A stretch of 64,000 bases of DNA from Cannabis sativa (taxonomy: Eukaryota; Streptophyta; Magnoliopsida; Rosales; Cannabaceae), in assembly GCF_029168945.1 (NCBI RefSeq), contig NC_083605.1, positions 38,329,280 to 38,393,279 of the forward strand, in the 5' to 3' direction. Positions 48,788 through 59,458 of this stretch are shown piece by piece; positions within the stretch are counted from its first letter, which is position 1; every line of letters begins with the position of its first letter. The notes beneath the pieces were generated by a model. That model saw only the letters and a list, made by a program, of their open reading frames with translations. It made no database searches and was not told the origin of the DNA. The position numbers and the translations under genes are program-made.

Positions 48788-50174
48788 TGTTGGGTTTTGT
48801 GCCCTAAATAAAACTCATTTCAATATAATCAGATTTACTTATTAATAAAGATTAGAAATAACATTTTATGTTGCATGGTTCACATGATTTATTTCATGAT
48901 TATATATATAATGTATGAATTCTATTTAAGTCAAGAACATATGAATTTGAGAATGATAATATATATAATGTATGAATTCTATTTACTGTTTTACCCTTAA
49001 TAAGTGATTAAATTCACAAATAGACATAGTCTAATTTGAGAATTATACTTGATTAATTAAAACCAATTAAATGAGTCTTACAAGCAATATTGTCTCAACT
49101 AGTGTGGGGACCATGGGTCTATATATCCGAGCTTCCAATAAGCAGATCAAGAATTTACATCTTAAATTCACTGACTTATTAATTCTTCGTTGAATCTACG
49201 CATAGAACTTAGAATCGCACTCTCAGCGATATAGAACACTCTATATGTTCCACCATATAGACACGTCATTAATTATCCATTGTTATAATCCTAATTTGAT
49301 CAATGATCCCCTATATGGATGATTTACACCGTAAAGGGATTTAATTACCGTGACACCCTACAATGTATTTTATCCTTAAAACACTTAACCCTGTATAAAT
49401 GATATTTCAGCTAAGTGAAATGAGTACTCCACCATTTATTTTCGTTTGGTTGAGCTCTCGAAGGAAATCATCCTTTACTTTCTATTCGCCACATAGAAGC
49501 TATAGATTCCATATTTATGTTAGCGCTCCCACTCAATTGCACTACCGTGTTCCCAAAATATACGTATCACCCTGACGCAAAACTAGGCTTAACTAACAAA
49601 TCAAAGAACACGAATAACCCTCTTGAGATTGAACCTAATCATATCAGGATTAAGATCATTTGATCTAGGATCAACAAAGTGATATTGAATTGAATAGATA
49701 TTACGATAAGTTTAATAAATCTATATCAAAGTCAATATCATTCCATTCCAATGCATACTCCATGCATCCAAGCCAAGCTTTACTTTAACCAATGCTCTGG
49801 AAAGAACATAGCATTTCACCAAATGCAAGTAAACTCTGTTGTAGATTATCATATCAGTAAAACCCAGTATTCTGATAAATCTAGGAATCTTTATTCACAT
49901 AGTCATGTTTACTTTTCAATGTGTTGACAACACAATAAACATGATTAAGTATGTGAAAAGGGTTTGAATGAATTTATAAATCAAATAGACAAATAATTGA
50001 GAAGGTGAACTAAAACATACACAAATGAATGGAAAATACTTCTATTATTTTATTGATATTATATAATCTGGATTACATTGAAATAGAGTTTTATTTAGGA
50101 CATAAAACCCAACATCAAGGTGTTGAGATTATTTGAAATGTATATTTTGTTTTATATTAGTGCAAGTGGGAGTT
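48788..50174. repeat. Rearranged LTR start with an inverted Angela-like LTR segment
   Basis: 48788-48985 is the first 200 bp of an LTR in plus orientation, with a short duplication (AATGTATGAATTCTATTTA occurs twice). 48986-50114 is the outer 1.1 kb of an LTR in the opposite orientation, ending AAACCCAACA. 50115-50174 repeats the last 60 bp of the internal region with its polypurine tract, and a new LTR starts at 50175. This is not a simple insertion, because no duplicated target is visible. Confidence 0.75.
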
Positions 50175-53100
50175 TGTTGGGTTTTGAGCCCTAAATAAAA
50201 CCCATTTCAATATAATAAGATTTACTTAATAAAGATCAGAAATAAAAATTTATGTTGCATGGTTCACATGATTTATTTCATGATTATATACATATATAAT
50301 GTATGAATTCTATTTAAGTCCAGAACATATGAATTTGTTAATGATTATAGTGTTGTCAGCACACTGGAATATAATCTTAATTATATGTTCGAAAGTTTAT
50401 TCCCTGATTTTTTAGAACATTGGATTTAGACTGGCATGGTATAATCAACGATAAGTATTCTTACACCTTGGATAAGTGTTATGTCCTTTCCACGGCATTG
50501 GCAATGTAACGCCCTAATGCTAAGGCACGCTATAGTATTTTTTTCAATTATAGTGCAATCTTTGCTAATCAAAGAATTTTCTCGAAAAACGTGTCAAATT
50601 AAAAGTTTTGCATTAAATATTAAACTTTATAATATAATAAAATATTTACAAGTGTCGGGATCAAGTTTTCAAACTTTGTAAAATTAACATTCCAAAATAC
50701 ACATTTAGTACAGGTAGCACAGCGACTATCGAAATACAATCCCCAGATGTCCCGAGACCGAACACTCCAGGTCGCGCTGCTTTGATATGTACAATCCCAT
50801 CTGAGCTCAGATTCACTCCTGTTCAGCCTTCGCCTTTCCTTTACCTACACATGGAAGCAATACTGTGAGTCGACGAACTCAATAAGAAATGCATACAACA
50901 TATCATATAAATTCTGACCTGTAAACAGGTGCCCATACACCTATTTACAAAGCTTAACAGATGATTATGAACGTTCAATACTAGGGTACAACCACTATAC
51001 CATATGCACAACGTACCTCACTGTACGAGTGTTAGTAGGGTTTACTCAGTACCCTGAGTACCACTAAGTGATATACCACACACCTTAGCACTTTTCCGTA
51101 CCCGTGTTGGTATCACTGTATCGTACTCACAACAGCAATACTCACTATACCAATGCACTCTGTATCATATCCATACAAGTGTTGGTAGTGCAAATAACAA
51201 TTTAAGCATTCATATACAAACACATATACATACATTCAGATAATTACATCACATATTATATTCAGTTCTTACCTGTTTTTTGAATTCAAGTGTTCTGGCC
51301 GACCTGAATGGAAATCTCGTGCTAGATGGATGCCCTAATCACATTTTGAAACTGGGTAACTTACATGATTTAAACCCTAATCCCGGGAAACCCAAAACCA
51401 AAACCCTAGGTTCTACTATGCTCTTAATGGGTTATTCTAACTCTGGAAATGAAGAAACACCCAACTGAGGCATTGAAAAGGCAAAAATTGAGAAAATGAA
51501 AGGCCCGGGGAACCCTGCCAAAACCGGCTAGCCGGTTTTTGTGGCCCTGCAAACCGGCTAGCCGGTTTGCACCAGGTTTCCCAAAACCTTTCATTTGTTG
51601 CTCAATTCTCCACCAATTGCCATGAAACCTTCCAGAGCTCCTATACAATGCATAAACAATAAATTCCAGCCAGTATTTCACAGAACAAACCAACAAATCT
51701 CAAATTGCCATTAAAGCTTAAAGCTTTGAACTCAAAGCTCAAAGTTGCATAAAACCAACCATAAACCTCAAAACCAGCTGCTATGGGCTAAACTCAACTC
51801 AGACTAACCCTAGAATTCGAACCAAACAAATATCAAACCCTAACAGCTCCTATAACACAATTTCACTACTTCAACTAATTCAAAACTTGAAAATTAGAGA
51901 AGAGGATCATTAGGGCTTACCTTAGGTTGATTTCCCCCCTTGAATCCTTGCTGAAAACTCAGAAAAATGGAAACGAAAATTGGTTTTTGCACCTTGTGTA
52001 AAGACCGCTTAGTTTAATTTGGAAATTACCAGGTAATCACGTTTAATTATGAAATTATTTATAGCTATTTAAATAATTATTTATACTGTTATTATTGAAT
52101 TCTGAGATGCATTTTATGTCATTCAGTAGTTTTCATAAATTTACATTTCCGGTGCCCGGTATTTTGGAACTCGGTGTTTGGCTCAGTAAAAATCACAACT
52201 TAGTATGTTAGTAGTTTGGGGCGGTTTATTAGACATTGGGAATGTCGGGAATGGCCGGGAATTTAGAATTTCCCGAAAATACCCCATTTAGTGTTATTTA
52301 TGTGATTTTAGTGTGAAGGGGAAAAATAGTCATTTTGCCCCATTGTTAGTTTGTCTTTTGTGATTTTATAAATTGAAAAATTAATGTTATTTGATTTTAA
52401 TTGTTGGCTGAAGTAAAATGAATTAAGTGGCTTTTATTTCATTTAGTCAAATTTTAGAAAGTTAGAAAAAATTAGAAAGAAAAGCAAAATTTTTCTCTCA
52501 AGCTCTCTCTCTTTTCGGCCCTCCTTAAGCAGCAAGGAAGTGGAGTTTTTCTCTCAATTAAATATCACCCGTTGATCCTAGATCAAATGATCTTAATCCT
52601 GATATGGTCAGGTTCGATCTCAAGAGTATTATACATGTTCTTTGATTTGTTAGTTAAGCCTACTTTTGGGTCAGGGTGATACGTACATTTTGGAAACATG
52701 ATAGTATAATTGAGTGGGAGCGCTAACATAAATATGGAGTCTATAACTTCTATAGGAATTTAGAAGTGAAACGATGATATCCTTCGAGCTTGGCTAAATA
52801 GAGAAAAATGGTGGAGATCTCATTTCACTTCACTGAAATATCATTTATACGGAGCTAAGTGTTTTAAGGATAAAATACATTGAAGGTGTAACGGTAACTA
52901 AGTGCCTACTCAATGTAGATCATCTATTAGAGGGTCATTGATCAAATTAGGATTATAACAGTGGATAACTAATAGCGTATCTATATCGTGGAACATATAG
53001 AGCGTTCTATATGACTTAGAGTGCAATTCCAAGTTCTAAGTGTGGATTCAATAAGGAATTAATAAGTTAGGGAATTTACTTGGAAAATTCGATTCGACTT

Positions 53101-54000
53101 ATTGCAAGCTCGAAAATATAGGCCCATGGTCCCCATACTAGTTGAGACCATACTGCTTGTAAGACTCAGTTAATTGGTTTTAATTAATCAATTATAATTC
53201 TAAAGTTAGACTATGTCTACTTTATGAATTTTCACTAAGCAAGGGCAAAATTGTAAAGAAAAGAGATTCGAGGTTTATTTATTAATTAAGAGACTTTATA
53301 TGTTTAAATTAATAAATATATTAAATGGCAATATTATTTAATAATTAATCTTTAGTTATTAAATAATTAGAATTTGCATTTAAATGGTCAAATTGGAAAA
53401 TTGGTATTTTTGAGAAAATAGGAATGAAAAATAACAAATTGGGAAAGTTGCAAAGTGAGGCCCAATTTCCTTATATGGCCGCCCACTATGCAAAAGGTTT
53501 ACCATTTTATTTTTCCATTATTTTAATGCCATACAATTCTAACCTAAACCTAGAAGGCATTCTATAAATAGAAAGTATTGGCTTCAGGAAACTTATGACT
53601 TGCATATTGTTCCTTTCAGAAAAAGCCATGCGCCACTTTCCTCTCTCTTTTTTTCTCTTTGAATTTCGAAATCCTTGAGTGATAGAGTAGTGCCCACACA
53701 CATAAAGTGGTATCTCAATCTTGGTGGGTAAGACTGTAGGAGATTTCAAACAACAAAGAAGGAGAATCAGCATCAAGGAAGGAGAGAAAAAGATCCAGGT
53801 TCAGATCTTGATTATGCTCTGCTACAGAAAGGAATCAAGTGCTAGAGGTCTGAATGGAAGGAGTCATTATATTTCGCTACACCCAACGTAAGGTTTCTTA
53901 AACTTTATATGTGTTTATTTTATTGTTTTAGAATTCATATTAGGATGTTAATGAAACATACTTGGTAGTAAATCTAGATCCTGGTAAAATATTTCCAACA
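50175..54000 (+). repeat. LTR3 of the Angela-like tandem, interrupted by a rearranged gypsy LTR
   Basis: Its parts are 50175-50504 and 52555-54000. About 100 bp of LTR are missing at the interruption. A TATA box is at 53563-53570. The LTR ends ATTTCCAACA at 54000 and is followed by the CACAC TSD. Confidence 0.88.
50505..52554 (-). repeat. Gypsy chromovirus LTR with its first 558 bp inverted
   Basis: 50505-51996 is the 3' part of an LTR related to 17212-19498, in minus orientation (plus strand starts TGTAACGCCC). 51997-52554 is the 5' part of the same LTR type in plus orientation, starting TGTAAAGACCGCTTAG. Together they equal about one LTR (2050 bp). It holds two AACCGGCTAGCCGGTT palindromes at 51522 and 51552. 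No clear TSD is present, and host LTR bases are lost. Confidence 0.75.
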
Positions 54001-54633
54001 CACACATGAGTATCTTGGCCCGTGGCAAGAAATTTCACTAGCAACTTGTCCACGACAACCCAAAAGCCAAGAATGTGCACTACTAGAAAATTGGGTTTTA
54101 GTGACACTCCACACGTGTCACTGAAACCTTTCAGTGACACTTCAACGCGTGTCACTAATGAGGCTGACTGGAAAGGCAGTTTTTAGTGACACTCCACACG
54201 TGTCACTGAAACTTATTCCACTCGTTTTTTGCGCGTCACTATAGGGATATAGTGTCAGATTTTACCAAACTAAAAAGGTAACAACCACACACAAGGAGTG
54301 TCACTATATCCTATTTTTCTTTTTTTTTTCTTTTTTATTAATATTTTTAGAGTTATAGTGACACACCAAAAGTGCCACTATATTAAATATTTTTTTTTAA
54401 AAAAATAAAATAATTAATTATTTTAATTCAAATTTTATATATTATAACTAATAATTTATATTAATTATATACAAATACAATTAAATATAAGAATAATAAT
54501 TTTAATTGACTAAATATAAAATTTATAAATTAGACCATTATAATAATTCACATCAACAAAATTAATAAATATTACATATTAGTTCATTATACTAATAAAT
54601 CTATAACTATAAAATTATATAATAACTATTGGT

Positions 54634-54759
54634 CTATTAAAACAAAAAAACAACTAACATCGGTAAGTTTGAATAACCGATAACATTTCACTTGCCCTAT
54701 TAAAACAAAAAACAACTAACGTCGGCAAGTTTGAATAACCGATAACATCTCACTTGCCC
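54634..54759. repeat. Tandem duplication of a 63-bp unit
   Basis: Two adjacent units (54634-54696 and 54697-54759) share ACAACTAAC, AAGTTTGAATAACCGATAAC and CACTTGCCC, with a few substitutions. Confidence 0.75.
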
Positions 54760-54870
54760 AATGCTCTTTCACTTCATCAATATCAATTTCTTCTTCTGTA
54801 TATTTTGCATCACTTAACTACAAAATTTAAAGATAAATAATATATTAATTAAAGTTGTCATCATATGCAT

Positions 54871-54872
54871 TC

Positions 54873-54910
<38 letters not shown>
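54871..54910. repeat. TAA microsatellite
   Basis: About 13 uninterrupted TAA units occur inside the CACTA-like element. Confidence 0.9.
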
Positions 54911-54911
<1 letters not shown>

Positions 54912-56637
54912 TATGACATATTTATATAGTTTGTATGTTATGTATCTCGGTCAAAAAGTGTTTGTGATTCGAAGCTTGAATTAAATAGATGTCTTTGTTA
55001 AAAAGAAGCAAGAGCTCTGCAGTATATGAATTTGGATGGTAAGAAGAGCTAAGTTGGATTTGATATAACCAATGTTATATACCTATGGTTGGAAAAAATT
55101 GAAGAACAATATTTCATTATGTGGTCTATTTTTCTATAGGTAATAGATAATGAAAACAAACAATAAAATTCAAGTCTTTAATGTATTTGAAAGTTACACT
55201 TATATTTACAAACATATCATAATAAATAATTACAAAAATGAATAGAAAAATTTCATTGTAAACATAAAAGATACACATACTTTCTCTATACAACCTTACA
55301 ACTATAGAAATCATCAAATCAAAATTTTGGGCCTGAGATTAGCAACAAAACAATGGCTTGCTTGCTTTTGAATTTTTATTAGGAAATAGGACAACTGGCT
55401 TTATGATAGAATTAAATAGGAATTTCTAGCTATTTGAGGGATATATGTAGAGGAAGAGAGGTTAGTATGGTTGTGGAATTACTTTGTACGTAATTGTAGG
55501 AATTCTTTAGAATTCATTGGGAGGCTTAAGGGTTCTTCAAATTTCTCCTCTATCTTTTATTTTCTGTGTTTGAGTATCAGTAGAGAAGGCTTAATAGCTA
55601 TTTTTAGATCTGAGTTCCTATCAATTTCATGTTCAATTGAGAAAAAAGCACCAAACAATGAGCCATAATACAACAAGTAGAACATCTATATTTAAATTAT
55701 GAAAGATTTATATTAGCTGTGAAAGTTTCACATGCCCCATTTCTCAAAAGTGAAATTAGATGTATCATCTCAAATCACAATTGTAATATAGAAACCAGTG
55801 AGCATTAAATAAGCTTGGAATAAATGTCAGAATTAGACAAGCACAAACCTTTATTATGTGTTGCATGAAGTGATAAGGACTTATATAATACAAAACATAG
55901 CACAATACAACAAATGAAGCCATTGATAAAATTTTATTTGTGTGTGTGTTTATATTTATGTTGTTCAGTTGTTGCATCCCCCAAAGATTCTCATTTTGTC
56001 AATTCAACAAACACCTAATCTACATTATTTTACAAAAAGTTGACTATATCATATACTGAATATACTAAGATTAACCCATTAAGGAGTTTCCCTTGACAAT
56101 GTTAAAATTATCATGTGTATAGATTTTAATAGAGTCACTGCTCATACATCTTTTTTCATTTTTTATATGCTATAAAATCAGTAATAAGGCTAAAAGAATC
56201 CAAAATTTGAAAATGCGCACTGCTACTACTGCCATGACTAGAGGCAAAGCAAGAACCCCAAATAACTTTTTTCCTGAATGAGGGTAATGATAACAAAAAT
56301 AATAAAACTAAACTTCTTCCTGATTCGAATGTGTACAAAATACATATCATCATATATAATACTGAACCTATATAAATAGTAGGTGATTAATTACAATTTT
56401 ATCAAAATCCCCAAGTAAAATACTATCCTTACCTTACTATCTTACAAACAAAACAGTCCATAAGCCATTTCACTGGACAACAAAGAGTTGTTAACTCAGA
56501 AAATATTTTACACTTATCATATAGAAACACACAAAAGAAGAAAAAATTGAATCAGATAAAAACACACATAAAGAAAAAATTGAATCACTAGATTATAGGA
56601 ACATACACACATAGAAAGACGAAGATATTGAATTCAC

Positions 56638-56850
56638 CTGTGGGAGCTTGAAGCTTGCCACCTGTAGCTATCGTTGACGAGAATAAGTCTTGGGTGGGAG
56701 TCATTAGTGGGCTGCTGAAGGAAAGGGAGACATGGAGACAGAGACATAAAGAGAGAAATTGAGAGAGGGTGGGAACAAGGACGGAGACGTCCGCGGGCTG
56801 GAACTGAGTGAGAGGAAATGACAGATGAGGTCTCGAGTTTTTTATAAGCT
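56638..56850 (-). promoter_or_regulatory. Candidate minus-strand promoter and first exon inside the CACTA-like element
   Basis: On the minus strand, CTTATAAAAAA (about 56838-56848) is a TATA-like box. About 90 bp downstream of it, in a CT-rich leader typical of plant 5' UTRs, an ATG at 56747-56745 opens a frame of 36 codons (start MSLSPCLPFLQQP). The frame stays open up to CAG|GTGAAT, a good splice donor at 56638/56637. Downstream exons are not recognisable. It could be a relic of the autonomous element's first exon or a captured host first exon. Confidence 0.35.
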
Positions 56851-57011
56851 AGATATTTGATCTGGTTAAGGGACGGGGGGTGACGATGAAGGCAAAAGAC
56901 AGGGGTCGCTTGGAGTTTTTAGGTTAATGTTCGCTATGTGGGAGAGGGGGACGATGAAGTAGGGCATATATCTGATAATTTATTATTTTTTTTAATTAAA
57001 TGATATAAGGT

Positions 57012-57144
57012 GACGCTCCATGCGTGTGAGCAAAGGTTTTTACCAACACGTTATGCGCGTCGCTAAAGCCACGTGTTTTACACGTTGTTTTAGTGACGCG
57101 CATAACGTGTTGGTAAAAACCTTTGCTCACACTCATGGAGCGTC
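57012..57144. repeat. Long hairpin: 56-bp inverted repeat with a 21-bp loop
   Basis: Arms 57012-57067 and 57089-57144 are complementary at 54 of 56 positions, with no gaps. The loop 57068-57088 itself contains ACGTG and CACGT. It lies in the right subterminal region of the CACTA-like element. Confidence 0.9.
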
Positions 57145-57934
57145 TCTATAGGCTATGATTTTTTTAATTTTATTAAATTATAAATTTTGGGTTTTAGTAT
57201 ATAGTGACACTTCATATTTTTAGTGACATACATTAAGGGTGATAAACACAAAATATTTAGAGTCTTATTATGTGTGTCACTAAAAACCACTCTTAACTTT
57301 TTAGTGACCCACACTTTTATGCGTGTCACTATATAGTGTCACTAAAAGCCTAATTTGTAGTAGTGGTGGTTTTTATGTTTTGAAATACATGACTGACATC
57401 GTCGCACGTGCAAACCCCAACCGTTACATACAAGATCAAAAAGCTGTAAGTTTTAATTATTGATTATAGTATTCATTATAATAACAAATATATAATATAC
57501 ATATATATAAACTAACATAAATTTTTACTTTTTTTTAACAGTTTGGGGATAAGTGGCAATACGATCCAAAAACTGAATTGTTACCAATACAGCGACAGTG
57601 GATAGAACGGTTGATGGCGGTGATTCACGATGACGATTGAGGCTGAAAGGCCCAAGAATTTTTCTTCCCTATGTTATTTTAGGTTAACTTGTAGTTAGAT
57701 TTATTATCTTATTAATGGTTGGACTAATTTTACAATGTTTGTGTAATATTTAATTACTTTTATGAAATGAAATTATGTATTTTAGCCAATTTTAAAATTA
57801 ATTTTAATAACATTTAATTTACCTTTTAAAAAATTAATATGTAATTTAAATTTAAATTAAATAAAATAATATATAAATTAATAAATATATAATTTAAATA
57901 AATTAAATGAAATTTAAAAAACTGAAAAAACGCT

Positions 57935-58172
57935 CATATATGGTGTCGGTTCCTACGCCATATATGGCGTCGGTTATTAGCTAGGAACCGACGCCATACA
58001 TACCCCTATGGCGTCGGTTCCAAGCTAATAACCAATGTCATAGGGGTATATATGGCGTCGATATTTTAAAACCCTTTACCGTCGCCCTGATCAGCGTCGG
58101 TAGAGAATTTCGTCAAAACCGACGCTAAAAAGGCTAAAAAAACCGCCTCTAAAGGGAGTTTTTGTAGTAGTG
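57935..58172. repeat. Right subterminal repeats and terminus of the host CACTA transposon
   Basis: Copies of GGCGTCGGTT and its complement AACCGACGCC, some paired around CATATATGG, crowd the last 240 bp before the terminus GTAGTAGTG. Such direct and inverted subterminal motifs bind transposase in CACTA elements; binding here is inferred. Confidence 0.7.
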
Positions 58173-58639
58173 ATTTTCGTGTCATTTTTATAGAAAACTG
58201 TAAAATACAAAAAATTATCTAAATGCAAAAATATAAATTTTTTTTTAAAAAAATAATGCCTTATATAATTATCCCTTAAAACTTGATATTTTTATTGGAA
58301 TAATTACATAAGACACTATTTTTTATAAAAAAAATTTACATTTTTACGTTTACATTTTTTTTTATATATTTTTACGGTTTTTCATAAAAACAACATGAAA
58401 ACTATATAAAAGTAACATGCAAATTACATTTAAATAATATCAAAACAACAATAAAAAATAACATACAAATAACAAAAAATCAACAACAAATTAAGAAGAG
58501 TACAATATAAAATGGCCGTATTTTCTGTAAAGAAAAATAAAAAAATCGTAAATATGTTTAAAATTTCGTGAAACTGTATTTTTGTAATTTTTTTTTTTGT
58601 TGTTTTTGTGTATTTGTGAAATAATCCTTTTTTATTTCA
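58173..58639. other. AT-rich flank to the right of the CACTA transposon, no gene seen
   Basis: Low-complexity A- and T-rich sequence with CAACAT/AACAAC runs. No open frame or repeat boundary is supported. Confidence 0.5.
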
Positions 58640-58827
58640 GGCCCAATAATCCAAGAGCCAAGTCCAACAAGTTACACAAGCTCTTCTCTCTTCACTCACA
58701 CAATGGTTCAGCCCAACAAGAAGTGAGACACAAACTCACACAATGAACCAACAATAGTTCGGCCCAAAGAAATGAGATCAGCCCAATAAAAAAATGAATT
58801 CCTAGTTTGAAACGTTAATATAAAAGG
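58640..58827 (+). promoter_or_regulatory. Candidate plant promoter with GCCCAA boxes and TATA box
   Basis: Four GCCCAA boxes in the same orientation start at 58641, 58711, 58762 and 58781 (GGCCCAATA, AGCCCAACA, GGCCCAAAG, AGCCCAATA). These resemble site II (TGGGCY, complement RGCCCA) elements of plant housekeeping promoters. A TATA box, TATAAAAGG, is at 58819-58827, followed by a pyrimidine-rich leader (58860-58915). ACTCACACAATG occurs twice between the boxes. The promoter begins less than 500 bp from the CACTA terminus. Confidence 0.45.
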
Positions 58828-59458
58828 CAAATATATGTAAGAAACAAGTCAGCCACACCTATTCTCCTCTGTTAATATTCAAATTTAAAAACTTCTTCTC
58901 TCTTCTAAACTTAAATTACTGCTAGTGCTTCAAGGATTGGGGTTTCTTTATTCTTTTCTATTCTTCCTTTCTTCTTTTAACAAAAATATTTTAATTGATT
59001 GTCCTGTCGAACTGAATGTAGAAAATCATTCACTTCTCTTTTTTGAGTATTATTTTTCAGCTAAGGTACTTGAATCCTCGCAAGGTCTTGTGAAACTTTC
59101 TGATTTTTGTTATATATATATGTATATGTATATATCCTTTTAAGTTTTTGTTATTTATTTTATTTGTAAACTATTGAGAAGATGTTTGTTTTTTTTTTTT
59201 TTTTTAATTTATGATCTATGAGTTGTGTGAATGAATTGGTGCTTTGTTCAAATGATGAAAGGTTGTCTTGGTCTGTATAATTTTGTAAATAAAATTGGTT
59301 CTTAATAGGTATTTGTCAAAGTTAATTTTTTTTTGGTATATTGTTTTAAGTGCACAACAAAAATGTTAGATAGATATTTTATATATTAGTAAGATATACC
59401 TACACACTCACATACGCATATACAATTAGAAGTTACGTGCGCCCTAAATATTATTTTA
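58828..59458 (+). other. Possible transcribed leader downstream of the candidate promoter
   Basis: The CT-rich stretch TTCTTCTCTCTTCT near 58890 suits a 5' UTR. A 72-codon frame at 58925-59143 (start MLQGLGFLYSF) has no recognisable domain and ends in a TATATATATG tract. I do not support a protein here. The remainder is T-rich. Confidence 0.3.

Larger units (their letters stand above)
9593..54000 (+). mobile_element. Angela/BARE-like copia tandem, LTR-int-LTR-int-LTR, with nested insertions
   Basis: The outer ends are TGTTGGGTTTT at 9593 and TTTCCAACA at 54000. Both are flanked by CACAC (9588-9592 and 54001-54005), so they belong to one insertion event. Between them lie three LTRs (9593-11443, 16492-27686, 48788-54000) and two internal regions (11444-16491 and 27687-48787). 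The whole is interrupted by a gypsy element, a LINE and a rearranged gypsy LTR. Such arrays are expected from unequal recombination between LTRs. Both internal regions are decayed: only traces of copia integrase and reverse transcriptase/RNase H remain. Confidence 0.85.
54078..57365. mobile_element. Non-autonomous CACTA-like element (3288 bp), TSD GTG
   Basis: The left end is CACTACTAGAAAATTGGG and the complement of the right end is CACTACTACAAATTAGGC. Both are followed by TTTTAGTGACACT. The 3-bp TSD GTG (54075-54077, 57366-57368) is as expected for CACTA transposons. Removing the element with one TSD restores the host protease frame. Subterminal regions (54090-54370 and 57000-57360) are full of AGTGACAC and GTGTCACT motifs, possible transposase-binding repeats. 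The interior is AT-rich and has no transposase. About 54380-56600 shows only short repeats. Confidence 0.88.
9445..57640 (+). pseudogene. CACTA-encoded Ulp1/C48-type cysteine protease, C-terminal exons, split by insertions
   Basis: The exon ending at 9488 is followed by an intron (9489-9566, GT-AG). The next exon starts at 9567, is cut at 9592 by the 44-kb Angela-like tandem, resumes at 54006, is cut at 54077 by the CACTA-like element, and resumes at 57369-57445. An intron at 57446-57541 leads to the last exon, 57542-57640, ending in TGA. Taking out the insertions with one copy of each TSD leaves one open frame. It contains CPRQP, then ECGFYVLKYM, which fits the catalytic-Cys region (CGYYV-like) of Ulp1-type proteases in plant CACTA elements. 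The final residues are acidic (HDDD). The upstream His and Asp of the triad are not in the window. The copy is inactive because of the insertions, yet the frame of these exons is intact, so it was disrupted while fairly young. Confidence 0.75.
9445..58172 (+). mobile_element. CACTA (En/Spm-type) transposon, 3' part, host of the nest
   Basis: The element is visible at 9445-9592, 54006-54077 and 57369-58172; everything between is younger insertion. The right terminus reads TTTTTGTAGTAGTG, the complement of a CACTACTACAAAAA terminal inverted repeat. It is preceded by subterminal copies of a CCGACGCCATA-type motif. The gene inside encodes a Ulp1-like protease, which plant CACTA elements often carry. 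The 5' end and the transposase gene are off-window to the left. The 3-bp flank after the terminus is ATT; its duplicate cannot be checked. Confidence 0.75.

Noticed and set aside
55126..56353. Several short minus-strand frames inside the CACTA-like element
   Set aside because: They are AT-rich, hydrophobic by composition and unconnected by splice sites, so they look like chance frames.
59111..59140. TATATATATG tract as a promoter TATA box
   Set aside because: It is a simple dinucleotide repeat downstream of a better TATA box (58819-58827).
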